A stretch of 64,000 bases of DNA, taken from the NCBI GenBank assembly GCA_000155435.1, contig DS990260.1:2708984-2772983 (forward strand), given 5' to 3'. Under the pieces are notes generated by a model, which was not told where the DNA came from, made no database searches, and saw only the letters and a list, made by a program, of their open reading frames with translations. The DNA comes from Clostridiales bacterium 1_7_47FAA (GTDB lineage: Bacteria > Bacillota > Clostridia > Lachnospirales > Lachnospiraceae). Shown piece by piece: positions 18,010 through 26,987 of the stretch (position 1 is its first letter; each line of letters opens with the position of its first letter). The translations under genes were made by a program, and so were the position numbers.

Positions 18010-19281
18010 ATGGACTTTTCAGCAATTTCATTAATTGTATTAGTTCTGGTAATAATCGTTGCCTATATAACCAGGCTGAATGTAGGTCTTTTAGCGCTTG
18101 CAGTGGCCATTGTCCTGGCACGGTTCGGCGGAATCAAGGATTCCGTCATGTATGGCGGTATCAATCTGAACGTTTTCTGGACCTTGATTGGTATTTATTT
18201 CTTCGGGCAGTGTATGACACAGTCCGGGACACTGGCCCTGTTTGCCAAAAAGCTGATTACGAAACTGCCTGTTAAGGCAGAGGTCTGGCCGCTGATATGT
18301 TTTGTGTTTACCATGCTGTTTGCACTTTTAGGACCAACCACCATCCTGGCCCTGACCGTGGTGCCGCTGATTACCATTGAAATCGCGGGATACATCGGCG
18401 CCAATGTGGAATGTTCCATGATCCTGACCATGTTCGGCGGTCTTGCAGGCAGGATGACCCCGCTTGGCGGCAACCTGGCGGGACAGATTGCAATTGCGGA
18501 AGGCGAAGGCTTTATCGAGACAGGGGTTCTTTCCAAAATCTTTTTCTGGGACCATATCCTGGTCTGTACTATACTGGGAATTATTTACTATTTTGTGTTC
18601 CGCGGGTTCAAAAAGGATAAGAAGTATGTGTCGGAAGTGGAAGCGCTTAAGGATATCCCTGCCTTTAACAAGAAGCAGTGGATCTGCATGATCTGTATGT
18701 TTGCATTCATCCTCTTTTACGCCTTCACCCAGTGGCATATCGGATTCGTGGCAATCATCTTCTCCGTAATCATGATTGCAGCGGGCTGTGTGGATCAGAA
18801 AGATGTGCTTGATAAAACCAAATGGGGCACTGTCATCATGGTTGCCGGCACCGGCATCCTGGCATCCGTTGTCCAGGGTCTTGGCGGCATAACAATCCTC
18901 TCCAACTTTATCGGATATGTTGCAAACCTCCCCATCGTATCCGGGGTTTACAGTGCCGTATCCGGCGTGCTGTCCATGTTTACACACGCCATGTCGGTTC
19001 CAATCCCCATTCTTTTTGCAACTGTGGAAGAAACCATACAGAGTCTTGGCGGCACAAGGCAGGATATGTTCCGCTGCCTGGCAGCCATCGGCAGCGGCGC
19101 CTATATCGGTATGTCCTGTCCTATGTCACTGGCTGGCGCCAATGTATTCGCATGCTGGACATCTGTTGTGAATCCAGGTCCCAAGGAGCAGCAGAAACAG
19201 TTTGGTAAAATGATGCTGCTTGCATTTGTATCAACCGTCTTAAGCGGACTTATCTGGGTATTCATATTAAGGATGTTTTAA
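18010..19281 (+). CDS. Anion permease of the ion-transporter superfamily (MatC/DcuC/SLC13-like)
   Basis: A 423-residue protein with about 11-12 membrane segments and no soluble domain. The repeated re-entrant-type motifs FALLGPTTILALTVVPL, GGLAGRMTPLGGNLAGQIA and GSGAYIGMSCPMSLAGANV are typical of dicarboxylate/anion permeases of this superfamily. It lies 53 bp after the NicX-like gene with a good ribosome site (AGGGGGTTACAAT), so the two are probably co-transcribed. It is the likely importer of the cluster's acidic substrate. The specific ligand cannot be told from sequence. Confidence 0.8.
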   Translation: MDFSAISLIVLVLVIIVAYITRLNVGLLALAVAIVLARFGGIKDSVMYGGINLNVFWTLIGIYFFGQCMTQSGTLALFAKKLITKLPVKAEVWPLICFVFTMLFALLGPTTILALTVVPLITIEIAGYIGANVECSMILTMFGGLAGRMTPLGGNLAGQIAIAEGEGFIETGVLSKIFFWDHILVCTILGIIYYFVFRGFKKDKKYVSEVEALKDIPAFNKKQWICMICMFAFILFYAFTQWHIGFVAIIFSVIMIAAGCVDQKDVLDKTKWGTVIMVAGTGILASVVQGLGGITILSNFIGYVANLPIVSGVYSAVSGVLSMFTHAMSVPIPILFATVEETIQSLGGTRQDMFRCLAAIGSGAYIGMSCPMSLAGANVFACWTSVVNPGPKEQQKQFGKMMLLAFVSTVLSGLIWVFILRMF

Positions 19282-19304
19282 TCAACCGTATATATACAGG
19301 GAAA

Positions 19305-19343
19305 AACCGGCCGGAAGCGCAATGACAGCGCTTCCGGCCGGTT
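19305..19343. terminator. Bidirectional terminator between permease and lysR
   Basis: A perfect 16-bp stem (AACCGGCCGGAAGCGC and its complement) with a short loop, flanked by A-rich and T-rich sequence, between two converging genes. Confidence 0.9.
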
Positions 19344-19358
19344 CTTATATGGCAGCTG

Positions 19359-20261
19359 CTAAACGCCTGCCTGCCGTCCTCCTGGACCGTGGCCGGACTT
19401 CAGGAGGATGTGTTCTATCAATGTGTGGGTTTTCTTATTATGGAACTTATCCTTGCGCCATACCAGTGAAAAGGTGATGGGTATCTTCTCCGTCAAGGGG
19501 ACCGTCACCACCTCCGGCCATGTATCGGCCAGTTCCTTGATGAGGAAGGTTCCGGCCTGCCCGGAGGAAACCAGGTTCCGGATCAGAGACAGTTCCACGC
19601 CGTACATCAATATGTTGGGAACCGAATTTGCATTATAAAACGCCGTCTTCAGTATCTTGGCCATGTAGGAGTTCTCCTGGCTCAATATGATGGGGGCGTT
19701 TTTCAGGTCCACGATATTAATCGCCTTTTCCTTTGCCAGGGGATTGTCAGGATTGACACAGAACACGAATTCCGAACTGAAAACAGGCCTTTTTTCCAGA
19801 TTCCCCGGAAGCTTCCCCTCATCGACGATGATTGCCACATCACAGGAGCCGTCATCAAGTGATTTGAAGGCCTTGGGGGAATTATACTGTCTGATTATAT
19901 AGTAAATGTCCGGATGTTCCTTGCGGAAATCATTCATGAAAAGGTTGAGCATGAACATCCCGGTAAGGATTGGGACTGAAATACACAGCTGGTTCCGGTG
20001 CTTTCCCAGGTCCTTCATCTGGACCTCGAGGGCGTTGATCTGGGTCAGGATGTCCTTTGTGACCTCATACATATATTTCCCTTCCTGTGAAAGCTGGAAG
20101 CGCTTATTCTCACGGTCAAACAGTGTAACACCCAGCTGCTCTTCCAGATCCTTGATTGCCAGGGAAATGGACGGCTGAGAGATGTGGAGCATTTCAGCGG
20201 ATTTCGAGATGGTCCCGTATTCACATACGGCGACAAAATACTGCATTTGTGTAATGGTCAT
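19359..20261 (-). CDS. LysR-family transcriptional regulator
   Basis: A 300-residue regulator. The N-terminal winged helix is MTITQMQYFVAVCEYGTISKSAEMLHISQPSISLAIKDLE. The rest is the periplasmic-binding-like effector domain (VPILTGMFMLNLF, GSCDVAIIVDEG). The ATG at 20261 follows GGAGGGGGATATC. Convergent to the permease and divergent from the DUF6282 operon, it lies exactly between the two halves of the catabolic cluster and is the natural candidate regulator of both. The inducer is probably a pathway substrate or intermediate. Confidence 0.9.
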   Translation of the reverse strand: MTITQMQYFVAVCEYGTISKSAEMLHISQPSISLAIKDLEEQLGVTLFDRENKRFQLSQEGKYMYEVTKDILTQINALEVQMKDLGKHRNQLCISVPILTGMFMLNLFMNDFRKEHPDIYYIIRQYNSPKAFKSLDDGSCDVAIIVDEGKLPGNLEKRPVFSSEFVFCVNPDNPLAKEKAINIVDLKNAPIILSQENSYMAKILKTAFYNANSVPNILMYGVELSLIRNLVSSGQAGTFLIKELADTWPEVVTVPLTEKIPITFSLVWRKDKFHNKKTHTLIEHILLKSGHGPGGRQAGV

Positions 20262-20405
20262 GATATCCCCCTCCGTGGTGGCTGCAATAAAAAATGTCAA
20301 CTGCCTTTATTATAGCATGGACAATCAAATTACAGAACCCGGTTTACGTCAAAATGAACAACCGGAACCATAGTTTTTTTTAAAGATATATGAGATTATC
20401 TATAT

Positions 20406-20435
20406 TTTACTTTTGCACACACGGCATTTTATAAT
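20406..20435 (+). promoter_or_regulatory. Promoter of the DUF6282-galB-rraA operon, with nearby dyad
   Basis: TTTACT (20406-20411), 18 bp, TATAAT (20430-20435). Upstream at about 20382-20400, AGATATATGAGATTATCT is a dyad ending AGATTATCT, a plausible LysR contact. A weak -35 would suit an activated promoter. Confidence 0.55.
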
Positions 20436-20477
20436 TGAATCAGGATAAAACAAAGCAGAAAAGGAGAAGTGTGAACC

Positions 20478-21371
20478 ATGAGCGATACTATCATTACTGG
20501 TGCATATGACATGCACATCCACACAGGCCCTGACATCATGGACCGGAAACTGGACTTCCTGGAAGAGGCGGAACGTGTGAAAGAGGCCGGTATGGCCGGA
20601 TACGTCATTAAGAGCCATTATTTCCCCAGCTCCTCCTGGGCAAAGGTTGCTAATAAAAGGGTACCTGAGTGCCAGACCTTTGGCAGCATTGTCCTTAACA
20701 ACTCAGTGGGAGGGCTGAACCCTTACGCGGTGGACGCGGCTGCCAGGGACGGCGCCAAAGTGGTCTGGTTCCCAACCGTTGACACGGTTGCAGCCATCAA
20801 GAAGACAGAACATATCGAGGAAGGCGGACGCCGCCCCTTCTGGCTGGACGTCCTTCTCTCCATCCAGGCCGACGGGATGACCTTACAGCCGGTGCGGCTG
20901 CTGGATGATGACGGCAGGCTGGTGCCGGAGGCCATTGAGGTCCTGGACGTGATTGCAAGATACGACATGGTCCTGGCAACCGGACACATATCCGTACGCG
21001 AGGCAAAGGAACTGATTAAGGTTGCAAAGGAACGCAAGGTCGAACGGATTGTATGCACACATGTGGATTCCCAGCTTTGCTTCTGGGAAATCGAAGAGCA
21101 GATTGAATTCGTCAGGAAATACGGCGTCTACATGGAGCACTGCACCAACAGCTGCACCACCGGGAAGGTGGAGTGGGATGTGTGCCTGAACCAGATTAAA
21201 TCCGTGGGCTGCGACCACATCATCATCAGTACGGATCTGGGCCAGAAGAAACACAAATACCCGGATGAAGGACTCCTTGATTTTGCAAACTGGATGCTGG
21301 AAAACGGTATCTCCGAAACAGATGTCAGGAAGACCATCCATGATAACCCCAAACAGCTTCTGCTGGGTTAA
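20478..21371 (+). CDS. DUF6282 amidohydrolase-like protein
   Basis: A 297-residue protein of the DUF6282 group in the amidohydrolase (TIM-barrel metal hydrolase) superfamily. The metal motif HxH is in YDMHIHTGPDIMDRK. Later metal-ligand stretches are LATGHIS, IVCTHVDSQ and IIISTDLGQ. Superfamily members open lactones, amides or ring systems. One, LigI, opens 2-pyrone-4,6-dicarboxylate to give the substrate of GalB, and a GalB-like gene is next. That order suggests, but does not show, an analogous hydrolysis here. First gene of a long plus-strand operon. Confidence 0.75.
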   Translation: MSDTIITGAYDMHIHTGPDIMDRKLDFLEEAERVKEAGMAGYVIKSHYFPSSSWAKVANKRVPECQTFGSIVLNNSVGGLNPYAVDAAARDGAKVVWFPTVDTVAAIKKTEHIEEGGRRPFWLDVLLSIQADGMTLQPVRLLDDDGRLVPEAIEVLDVIARYDMVLATGHISVREAKELIKVAKERKVERIVCTHVDSQLCFWEIEEQIEFVRKYGVYMEHCTNSCTTGKVEWDVCLNQIKSVGCDHIIISTDLGQKKHKYPDEGLLDFANWMLENGISETDVRKTIHDNPKQLLLG

Positions 21372-21410
21372 GTGAACAAAAAATATTGAAAGATAAAGGA
21401 GAAGAACAAT

Positions 21411-22160
21411 ATGTTTAGTGATCAGCGTTTATTAGTTGTATCTGCACATTCCGCGGACTGGGTATGGCGCAGCAGCGGCACCATTGCCAAATATCTGGCA
21501 GGAGGCGCCCAGGTATATGTGGTCTGCCTTACCTACGGCGCGCGCGGGGAGTCCGGTCCCCTTTGGAAACAGGAGGGACAGGACGCGGAGAATGTGAAGA
21601 AAATCCGCCTTACCGAGTCCATGAACGCGGCAAAGGTCCTGGGCGTCACCAATTTTGAGATGTGGGACTACGATGACTGCATGCTGGAAGTCAGCCCTGA
21701 AATCATCCGGAAGCTGAACGAGAAGATCCGCGAAGTACAGCCCACCCTGATCATCACCCATGACAAGGTAGATCTGACAAACCCGGACCATGGGTTTGCA
21801 AGGGACATTGTTTACCGTGCATCTATCATGTCCAGACAGGCCGGAATCGAAAGCAGCGGCCTGAAACCCGCCAAGGCAGCCCCCATCTATGGATTCGAGG
21901 CATCCGAGCCTGAGCGCAGCGGCTACGTACCCGCCGTATACATTGATATCACCGATTTCTTTGAGAAGAAGCTGGAAGCCATGAAATGCATCGCAACCCA
22001 GACCGAAGGCCCCCATATCCACACAAGGCTCAGCACACACAGGGGCTGGCAGGCATCCAGGACCATCGGCGATAAGAACATCAAATACGCGGAGTCCTTT
22101 ACCATGAGCGATTCCCTTGTGGTGGCGGAACTGCCTGTTTCAAAGCTCCAAACTTTTTAA
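21411..22160 (+). CDS. PIG-L/LmbE family protein, GalB-like (4-oxalomesaconate hydratase type)
   Basis: A 249-residue PIG-L-fold zinc enzyme. The N-terminal metal motif is AHSADWVWRSSG instead of the AHPDDE of true deacetylases, keeping the H and D ligands. That variant is the one I associate with GalB of gallate catabolism, which hydrates 4-oxalomesaconate. CLTYGARGES, ITHDKVDLTNPDHGFA and the late His-rich GPHIHTR also fit. RraA-family aldolases follow directly, as galC does for galB, which supports a hydratase over a deacetylase. The actual substrate remains unproven. Confidence 0.65.
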   Translation: MFSDQRLLVVSAHSADWVWRSSGTIAKYLAGGAQVYVVCLTYGARGESGPLWKQEGQDAENVKKIRLTESMNAAKVLGVTNFEMWDYDDCMLEVSPEIIRKLNEKIREVQPTLIITHDKVDLTNPDHGFARDIVYRASIMSRQAGIESSGLKPAKAAPIYGFEASEPERSGYVPAVYIDITDFFEKKLEAMKCIATQTEGPHIHTRLSTHRGWQASRTIGDKNIKYAESFTMSDSLVVAELPVSKLQTF

Positions 22161-22181
22161 CGGATGAAGGAGGTTACATAT

Positions 22182-22850
22182 ATGGCTGAATTAACAAAGG
22201 AACTGAGAGAACGACTTTATAAACTGGGCACCACCAATATTTCCGATGCCATGGACGCGCTGGGATTTTCCAATGTCTGTGCCGGAATCACCCCTCTCTA
22301 TGAGAGCTGTAAGAAAATCGTAGGCCCTGCCATCACGCAGCGGTTCATCCCAACGGACCACCTGCCCAAGCAGAAGCACGGGGGCATGGAAACCATCCAG
22401 AACGCCGCGCCTGGCAGCGTGATCGTGGTGGAAGGCAGCGTCCGCCCGGACATGAACACCTGCGGAGGAATCGCAGCAACCGCAGCCTGCATGAACGGGC
22501 TGGAGGGCTGGGTGTCCGATGGACTGGTCCGGGATGTGGATGAGATCGTGGATCTTCAGTTCCCCATGTACTGCAAGGGAAGGACCGTACTGACGGCCAG
22601 GGGACGTTTCATGGAAGCCGCAATCAACGAGCCGGTCTGCTGCGGAGGCGCGCTGTGCCGCTTTGGGGATATTGTGGTAGGCGATAAAAGCGGGGTGGTC
22701 ATCATCCCACAGGAACGGATTGAAGAGGTAACTGCCAAGGCTGAAGAAATTGCCGCCAAAGAAGAGGAAATGATCCGCAGCATCAAGGAAGGCGCAAGGC
22801 TTGGGGAAGTGGATTCCAAAGCAAACTACGAAAACATGTTAAACCGATAA
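22182..22850 (+). CDS. RraA-family aldolase/decarboxylase, copy 1
   Basis: A 222-residue RraA-fold protein. The catalytic Arg-Asp pair is in SDGLVRDVDEI. E. coli RraA, the RNase E inhibitor, has RQ at that place, so this copy looks like an enzyme of the 4-carboxy-4-hydroxy-2-oxoadipate / HMG aldolase and oxaloacetate decarboxylase type. It also has TTNISDAMDALGF, PGSVIVVEG and GDIVVGDKSGVVIIP. The ATG at 22182 follows GAAGGAGGTTACATAT. First of three tandem, clearly diverged paralogs. Confidence 0.8.
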   Translation: MAELTKELRERLYKLGTTNISDAMDALGFSNVCAGITPLYESCKKIVGPAITQRFIPTDHLPKQKHGGMETIQNAAPGSVIVVEGSVRPDMNTCGGIAATAACMNGLEGWVSDGLVRDVDEIVDLQFPMYCKGRTVLTARGRFMEAAINEPVCCGGALCRFGDIVVGDKSGVVIIPQERIEEVTAKAEEIAAKEEEMIRSIKEGARLGEVDSKANYENMLNR

Positions 22851-22872
22851 AAGAGTGAAAAGGAGAAAAATC

Positions 22873-23556
22873 ATGGAACTGAAAGACAGAATTCTGGCAC
22901 CGGAAATCATAGAAGCATATAAGGAACTGGACACCACCGAGGTAGCGGACGCAGTAAACCGTTTTGGTTATAACACAGGCATGTTCGGACTGAACTGCAT
23001 TGTTCCCGGCACAAAGCTCTGCGGCCAGGCATTCACCGTACTGTTCGGCGTCTGCCAGGGCGGATTTGAGGGCAAGATGGACTATCTTGACGAAGTGCCT
23101 GCCGGCAATGTCATTGTAATTGACAATGACGGCCGCCTGGATTACTCCTGCTGGGGCGACTTAATGAGCCGCGTTGCCATGCGCAACGGTGTCAACGGCA
23201 CGATTGCAGACGGCATCATAAGGGATATCCCGGATATCCGTGAGATGAAGTACCCCACATTTGCCCGCGCAACCCATATGTGGACCGGGAAAATGCATTC
23301 CTATCTTGAGGCAACCCAGGTTCCTGTGCGCATCGCAGGCGTTTCAGTCAATCCCGGGGACCTGATTTTTGGCGACGACACAGGCGTTCTCAGCATTCCC
23401 TTTGAAATCGCTGAAAAGGTCCTGGCAGCTGCCCAGGAAATCCACGAAAGGGAGAAAGTAATCGAAGGCTTCATCAAGCAGGGGATGCGCCTTGACAAGG
23501 CACGTGAGGAAACAGGATATTACTTCCTGCAGGAAGCTAAAAAGGCCGGAAAGTAA
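22873..23556 (+). CDS. RraA-family aldolase/decarboxylase, copy 2
   Basis: A 227-residue paralog of the flanking copies. The Arg-Asp pair is in ADGIIRDIPDIREM, with TTEVADAVNRFGY at the N-terminus and GDLIFGDDTGVLSIP near residue 165. The ATG at 22873 follows AAAAGGAGAAAAATC. Sequence divergence from copies 1 and 3 is large, so the three probably act on different 2-oxoacid adducts or form a mixed oligomer rather than being recent duplicates. Confidence 0.8.
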   Translation: MELKDRILAPEIIEAYKELDTTEVADAVNRFGYNTGMFGLNCIVPGTKLCGQAFTVLFGVCQGGFEGKMDYLDEVPAGNVIVIDNDGRLDYSCWGDLMSRVAMRNGVNGTIADGIIRDIPDIREMKYPTFARATHMWTGKMHSYLEATQVPVRIAGVSVNPGDLIFGDDTGVLSIPFEIAEKVLAAAQEIHEREKVIEGFIKQGMRLDKAREETGYYFLQEAKKAGK

Positions 23557-23567
23557 AGGAGATCATT

Positions 23568-24242
23568 ATGTCAAATGTCGGATTTCGCCAATACAACAAT
23601 ATAAAACGTGCGGACCCCAGCCTTGTAGAGCTGTTCCGCGGTATCCCCACCCCCAATATTGATGACAATATGAACCGCATGTTTTCCCTCCGGGGCCTTA
23701 AACCCTACAACAGGACGCCCCTTCTGGGCACGGCCTTTACGGTCCGGGTGGCTGCCGGAAACAACCTGATGTTCAACAGGGCCATCGACCTGGCCCAGCC
23801 CGGGGACGTAATCGTGGTGGATGGCGGCGGTTACATGGAACGCGCCCTTTGCGGTGAAATCATGATCAGCCACGCCAAAAAGCGGGGGCTTGCCGGATTT
23901 GTGGTCAACGGCTGCATCCGGGATGTGGAGGCTGTTGCAGCCATTGATTTCCCGGTCTACGCACTGGGCTTCAACCCCAACGGCCCCATGAAAAACGGGC
24001 CTGGTGAAATCAACACCCCGGTTGTCTGCGGAGGCATGGCCATCCTGCCCGGCGATATCCTGGCAGGGGATGCCGACGGCATCGTGGTCATCCGGCCGGA
24101 CGATGCTGCCGGGGTGGCCCAAAAGGCCGCCAGACAGAACGAAGGCGAGAAAAAGCTCCTTGAAACCATTGCCCAGGGCAAATGGGACCGAAGCGGCTTC
24201 GCTGCAACACTGGCTGAACTTGGCTGTGAAATCATGGACTGA
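23568..24242 (+). CDS. RraA-family aldolase/decarboxylase, copy 3
   Basis: A 224-residue third paralog. NGCIRDVEAV carries the Arg-Asp pair, TPNIDDNMNRMF is the N-terminal family motif, PGDVIVVDGGGYMERALCGEI gives the substrate/metal loop, and GDILAGDADGIVVI is the late motif. It follows copy 2 by 11 bp and is preceded by AAAGGAGATCATT. All three keep the RD pair. Confidence 0.82.
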   Translation: MSNVGFRQYNNIKRADPSLVELFRGIPTPNIDDNMNRMFSLRGLKPYNRTPLLGTAFTVRVAAGNNLMFNRAIDLAQPGDVIVVDGGGYMERALCGEIMISHAKKRGLAGFVVNGCIRDVEAVAAIDFPVYALGFNPNGPMKNGPGEINTPVVCGGMAILPGDILAGDADGIVVIRPDDAAGVAQKAARQNEGEKKLLETIAQGKWDRSGFAATLAELGCEIMD

Positions 24243-24275
24243 TCCAGCCGGAAAAACATACTAGGAGGAATATTT

Positions 24276-25148
24276 ATGTCTCAGGCAAAAGAAGTTTCAA
24301 TTGTTCTTGATACTTATCCCCATACCAGCGCCATAAAGGACGGCAGCTTATCAGATCCGGATATCAAATTAAATTTTACGGAATACAGACCCATCAGCAA
24401 GTCATTTGACGATATGCTCCGTGACCAGCCTTTTGATATCTGCGAAATGGCGCTGGGTACCTTTTTACAGGGGCTGGACAGCAAAACCCCTATCAGGCTC
24501 CTGCCCATCGTCATGGGCGGGGAGTTCCATCACGGAAGCCTCTGGTACAACCCGGCCCTGGGAGCCATGGGCCCTGCTGACTTAAAAGGGAAAAAGGTGG
24601 GCGTGCGGGCCTACACCCAGACAACCGGCGTATGGGTCCGGGGCATGCTGTCCGAACAGTTCGGGGTATCATCCGGGGACGTGACCTGGGTTACCACCGA
24701 AGCCCCCCATGCAGCTGATTATAAGTGCCCGCCAAACGTAGAGCTTGCACAGGGGGCAGACCTGGCGGATATGGTCCGCTCCGGTGAACTGGCAGCCGTG
24801 ATCATGGGCACCAAGCAGGGCGCGCCAAAGGGACTGGAGCGGCTGGTTCCCGATGTGGACGGGGCAATCACGGAATGGTTTGAAAAACATCAGGCAGTTC
24901 CCATCAACCACATGGTCGTGTTCCGTGAGGGCGCTGACATAGACGCGGTCCACAAGGTATATGACCTGCTGGCTGCAGGGCTTTCAAAAGCCTATCCGGC
25001 AGAAGGACGAAGCGGACGGTTTGCGCTGCAGTGCGGCGTGAAGAACGTGTGGAATGCAGTGGAGATGGCTATGAAATATTCTTATGAACAGGGTCTTATC
25101 TCCCGCGTCTTTACCATGAACGAGATTTTCCATGAATCATTCCTTTGA
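24276..25148 (+). CDS. 4,5-dihydroxyphthalate decarboxylase-like (Pht5-type) protein
   Basis: A 290-residue protein with the periplasmic-binding-protein fold used by Pht5-type decarboxylases. It has FDICEMALGTFLQ, LPIVMGGEFHHGSLWYNP, DLKGKKVGVRAYTQTTGVWVRG and AVIMGTKQG. There is no signal peptide or lipobox (it starts MSQAKEVSIVLDTYPHTS), so it is cytoplasmic and more likely an enzyme than a transport receptor. In aerobes the family decarboxylates 4,5-dihydroxyphthalate. Its place between aldolases and IorA argues for a decarboxylation step in the pathway. The ribosome site is ACTAGGAGGAATATTT. Confidence 0.65.
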   Translation: MSQAKEVSIVLDTYPHTSAIKDGSLSDPDIKLNFTEYRPISKSFDDMLRDQPFDICEMALGTFLQGLDSKTPIRLLPIVMGGEFHHGSLWYNPALGAMGPADLKGKKVGVRAYTQTTGVWVRGMLSEQFGVSSGDVTWVTTEAPHAADYKCPPNVELAQGADLADMVRSGELAAVIMGTKQGAPKGLERLVPDVDGAITEWFEKHQAVPINHMVVFREGADIDAVHKVYDLLAAGLSKAYPAEGRSGRFALQCGVKNVWNAVEMAMKYSYEQGLISRVFTMNEIFHESFL

Positions 25149-25192
25149 TTATAGTTACTCAGACAAATAAACAGTTGAGAAGGAGCAGAATA

Positions 25193-26971
25193 ATGAAAGT
25201 TCTTATGACGGGCAATGAAGCAGTTGCGCGTGGTGTATGGGAGGCTGGTGCACAATTTGCATCAGCCTATCCGGGGACGCCAAGTACAGAAATTATGGAA
25301 TGTCTGGCTAAATTTGATAAAAAAGACATCTATGCGGAATGGGCGCCCAATGAAAAAGTCTCCATGGAAAGCGCCCTTGGCGCATCCCTGGCCGGGGTCC
25401 GTTCATTTGTTTCCATGAAGTGCGTGGGTGTGAACGCGTCCGCGGATCCATGGATGTGCTTTTCCTATACCGGATGCGAAGCCGGTATGGTGGTGGCTGT
25501 GGCGGATGAGCCGGGCCAGCAGTCAAGCGGGCAGTCCGCCCAGGATGACAGGGTATTCTTCAAGCATGCCCGTTATCCGTTCTTTGAACCGGCCGACAGC
25601 CAGGAAGCCCTTGACATGGTCAAGGAAGCCTACCGTATCAGCGAGATGGCGGACACCCTGGTGGCGCTGCACATGACCACCAGGATCTGCCATTCCAAAT
25701 GTGTGGTCGAAACAGGGGAACGCATGGAGGTGCCGGTCCGTCCTTATGAAAAGAACGCGGCTAAATACATCCCCCTTCCCGCCCATTCGCCAGCAATGGT
25801 CAGGCATAGTTACACAAAGCTGGAGGATTTAAAGGACTACTCCGAGCATACCCCGTTCAACCGCGAGGAAATGCATGATACCTCCATCGGAATCGTATGT
25901 TCCGGATGCAGCTACTACTTTGCAAAAGAAGTATTCGGGGATAAAGCCTCCTACTACAAAATCGGATTCGTCAATCCGCTTCCCATGGAAAGCATCCGCG
26001 CCTTTGCCAAAAAGGTAGATAAGCTTTATGTCATTGAGGAGACAGACCCCTTAATTGAAAATGAAATGCGTCTGGCCGGGATTGAATGTACCGGAAAGGA
26101 CGTGCTGCCGGTTACCGGGGAGCTTCTGCCCGACGTGCTCCGTGAAAAGCTGTTAAACATCACCAGTCCGAAGCCGGAAGTGGACCGGGATAAGATATTG
26201 CCCAGGCCGCCTGCATTCTGCGCGGGATGTCCTCACCGCGGCGTATTCTACACACTGTCAAAGATGAAGGATATCATGGTTGCCTCAGACATCGGATGTT
26301 ACAGCCTCAGCCCCGTGGAACCCTATTATGTGGGGGATACCGGAATCTGTATGGGTTCCAGCATCAGCATCGGCCACGGATTCCAGCAGGTCATGAACAA
26401 GGTGGGCGGCAGCCGGCGCGCGGTTGCCGTGCTGGGTGATTCCACCTTCCTGCATACTGGATTTAATTCCCTTCTGGATGTTGCATACAATCAGAGCAAT
26501 ACCGTAACCATCATTCTCGATAACCGCATCACCGGCATGACCGGGCATCAGGAAAATCCCGGTTCAGGTTTTACCGCGCAGGGAGAAGCTGCTCCTGAGG
26601 CTGACATTCCCGCCATCTGCCGCGCCATCAACATAAAGCATGTGGTAACCGTGGACCCCAACCATCTGGACGAATTCAAGAATGCCTTAGATGAGGCCCT
26701 TGCCCTGGATGAGCCGTCCGTCATCATCACCCGCTGGCCATGCGCCCTCAAGAAAATGTCCCAGGAAAACAAAGAAGAATTCCCGGATGCCTTCAGCCAA
26801 AGGTATCAGGTGGATGACAGCGCCTGTGTCGGCTGCAAGGCCTGCCTTAAGGCCGGATGCCCTGCAATCCATTTTGAGAGGGAGAAAAAGAAGGCATTCA
26901 TCGGCAGCGATTGTCTGGGCTGCAGCGTATGTTCCCAGATATGTCCGGTACACGCAATTATAAAAAAGTGA
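25193..26971 (+). CDS. iorA: Indolepyruvate:ferredoxin oxidoreductase, alpha subunit
   Basis: A 592-residue TPP and iron-sulfur subunit that oxidatively decarboxylates aryl or other 2-oxoacids to acyl-CoA with ferredoxin reduction. It has the start GNEAVARGVWEAGAQFASAYPGTPSTEI, FCAGCPHRGVFYTLSKM, GDSTFLHTG with LDNRITGMTGHQ for TPP binding, and two C-terminal [4Fe-4S] motifs (CVGCKACLKAGCP, CLGCSVCSQICP). The start at 25193 follows AAGGAGCAGAATA. Known members act on indolepyruvate, phenylpyruvate and 4-hydroxyphenylpyruvate. Here the substrate may be a product of the RraA-type cleavage. Confidence 0.92.
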   Translation: MKVLMTGNEAVARGVWEAGAQFASAYPGTPSTEIMECLAKFDKKDIYAEWAPNEKVSMESALGASLAGVRSFVSMKCVGVNASADPWMCFSYTGCEAGMVVAVADEPGQQSSGQSAQDDRVFFKHARYPFFEPADSQEALDMVKEAYRISEMADTLVALHMTTRICHSKCVVETGERMEVPVRPYEKNAAKYIPLPAHSPAMVRHSYTKLEDLKDYSEHTPFNREEMHDTSIGIVCSGCSYYFAKEVFGDKASYYKIGFVNPLPMESIRAFAKKVDKLYVIEETDPLIENEMRLAGIECTGKDVLPVTGELLPDVLREKLLNITSPKPEVDRDKILPRPPAFCAGCPHRGVFYTLSKMKDIMVASDIGCYSLSPVEPYYVGDTGICMGSSISIGHGFQQVMNKVGGSRRAVAVLGDSTFLHTGFNSLLDVAYNQSNTVTIILDNRITGMTGHQENPGSGFTAQGEAAPEADIPAICRAINIKHVVTVDPNHLDEFKNALDEALALDEPSVIITRWPCALKKMSQENKEEFPDAFSQRYQVDDSACVGCKACLKAGCPAIHFEREKKKAFIGSDCLGCSVCSQICPVHAIIKK

Positions 26972-26987
26972 AAAGGAGCCAGAGAAA

